This document shows, piece by piece, positions 6,833-6,850 of a stretch of 6,850 bases of DNA. Each line of letters begins with the position of its first letter. Position 1 is the first letter of the stretch. Origin of the DNA: Bacteroidales bacterium UBA1722. Lineage in GTDB: Bacteria > Bacteroidota > Bacteroidia > Bacteroidales > UBA932. Both the position numbers and the translations under genes were made by a program. Under the pieces are notes generated by a model. The model was not told the origin of the DNA, did no database searches, and saw nothing but the letters and a program-made list of their open reading frames with translations. Location of the stretch: NCBI GenBank assembly GCA_002317435.1, contig DCIQ01000074.1:6530-13379 (forward strand), read 5' to 3'.

Positions 6833-6850
6833 CTCGTATTGTGATATAGG

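Overview
The window looks like a chromosomal segment of a gut-type member of the order Bacteroidales. The evidence is an outer-membrane beta-barrel protein with a carboxypeptidase-regulatory-like N-terminus, a GH20 hexosaminidase lipoprotein, long AT-rich spacers between genes, no Shine-Dalgarno sequences, and promoter boxes of the Bacteroidetes type (-33 TTTG, -7 TAnnTTTG). I cannot name the genus from the sequence alone. Every gene I accept lies on the minus strand, so transcription runs from right to left.

Layout from right to left: (1) 4919-6832, a secreted GH20 beta-N-acetylhexosaminidase lipoprotein with a C-terminal discoidin/F5-8-type carbohydrate-binding domain. (2) 4575-4918, a gene-free spacer rich in repeats, including a perfect 25-bp palindrome and phased direct repeats, probably the control region of the next gene. 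(3) 2202-4574, a 790-residue TonB-receptor-like outer-membrane beta-barrel protein. (4) 1422-2106, a compact ribbon-helix-helix antitoxin/PIN-domain toxin pair. The two genes overlap by 8 nt, and a well-formed promoter is embedded in a 13+13 bp inverted-repeat operator. (5) 1199-1421, an AT-rich spacer with a perfect palindrome and a promoter-like box. (6) 1-1198, a long lipoprotein reading frame that runs off the left edge.

The most unusual part is the leftmost locus. The frame is open for about 400 codons, with a convincing lipoprotein signal peptide, a Gly-rich and acidic linker and an InlB-B-type repeat domain. It carries two lesions. A four-copy AGAT/ATCT tetranucleotide repeat sits right after the start codon and puts the only good ATG out of frame. 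In addition, there is an in-frame TGA at codon 200 of the repaired frame. Gaining one repeat unit would fuse the ATG exactly to the signal peptide. The repeat therefore looks like a possible phase-variation switch in the OFF state, but the internal TGA means simple gene decay is equally possible.

The GH20 enzyme and the outer-membrane protein fit a host- or dietary-glycan lifestyle. Nothing in the window proves that they form one operon, because a 344-bp spacer with its own regulatory-looking sequence separates them. No SusC/SusD pair, RNA gene, insertion sequence or CRISPR array is visible.
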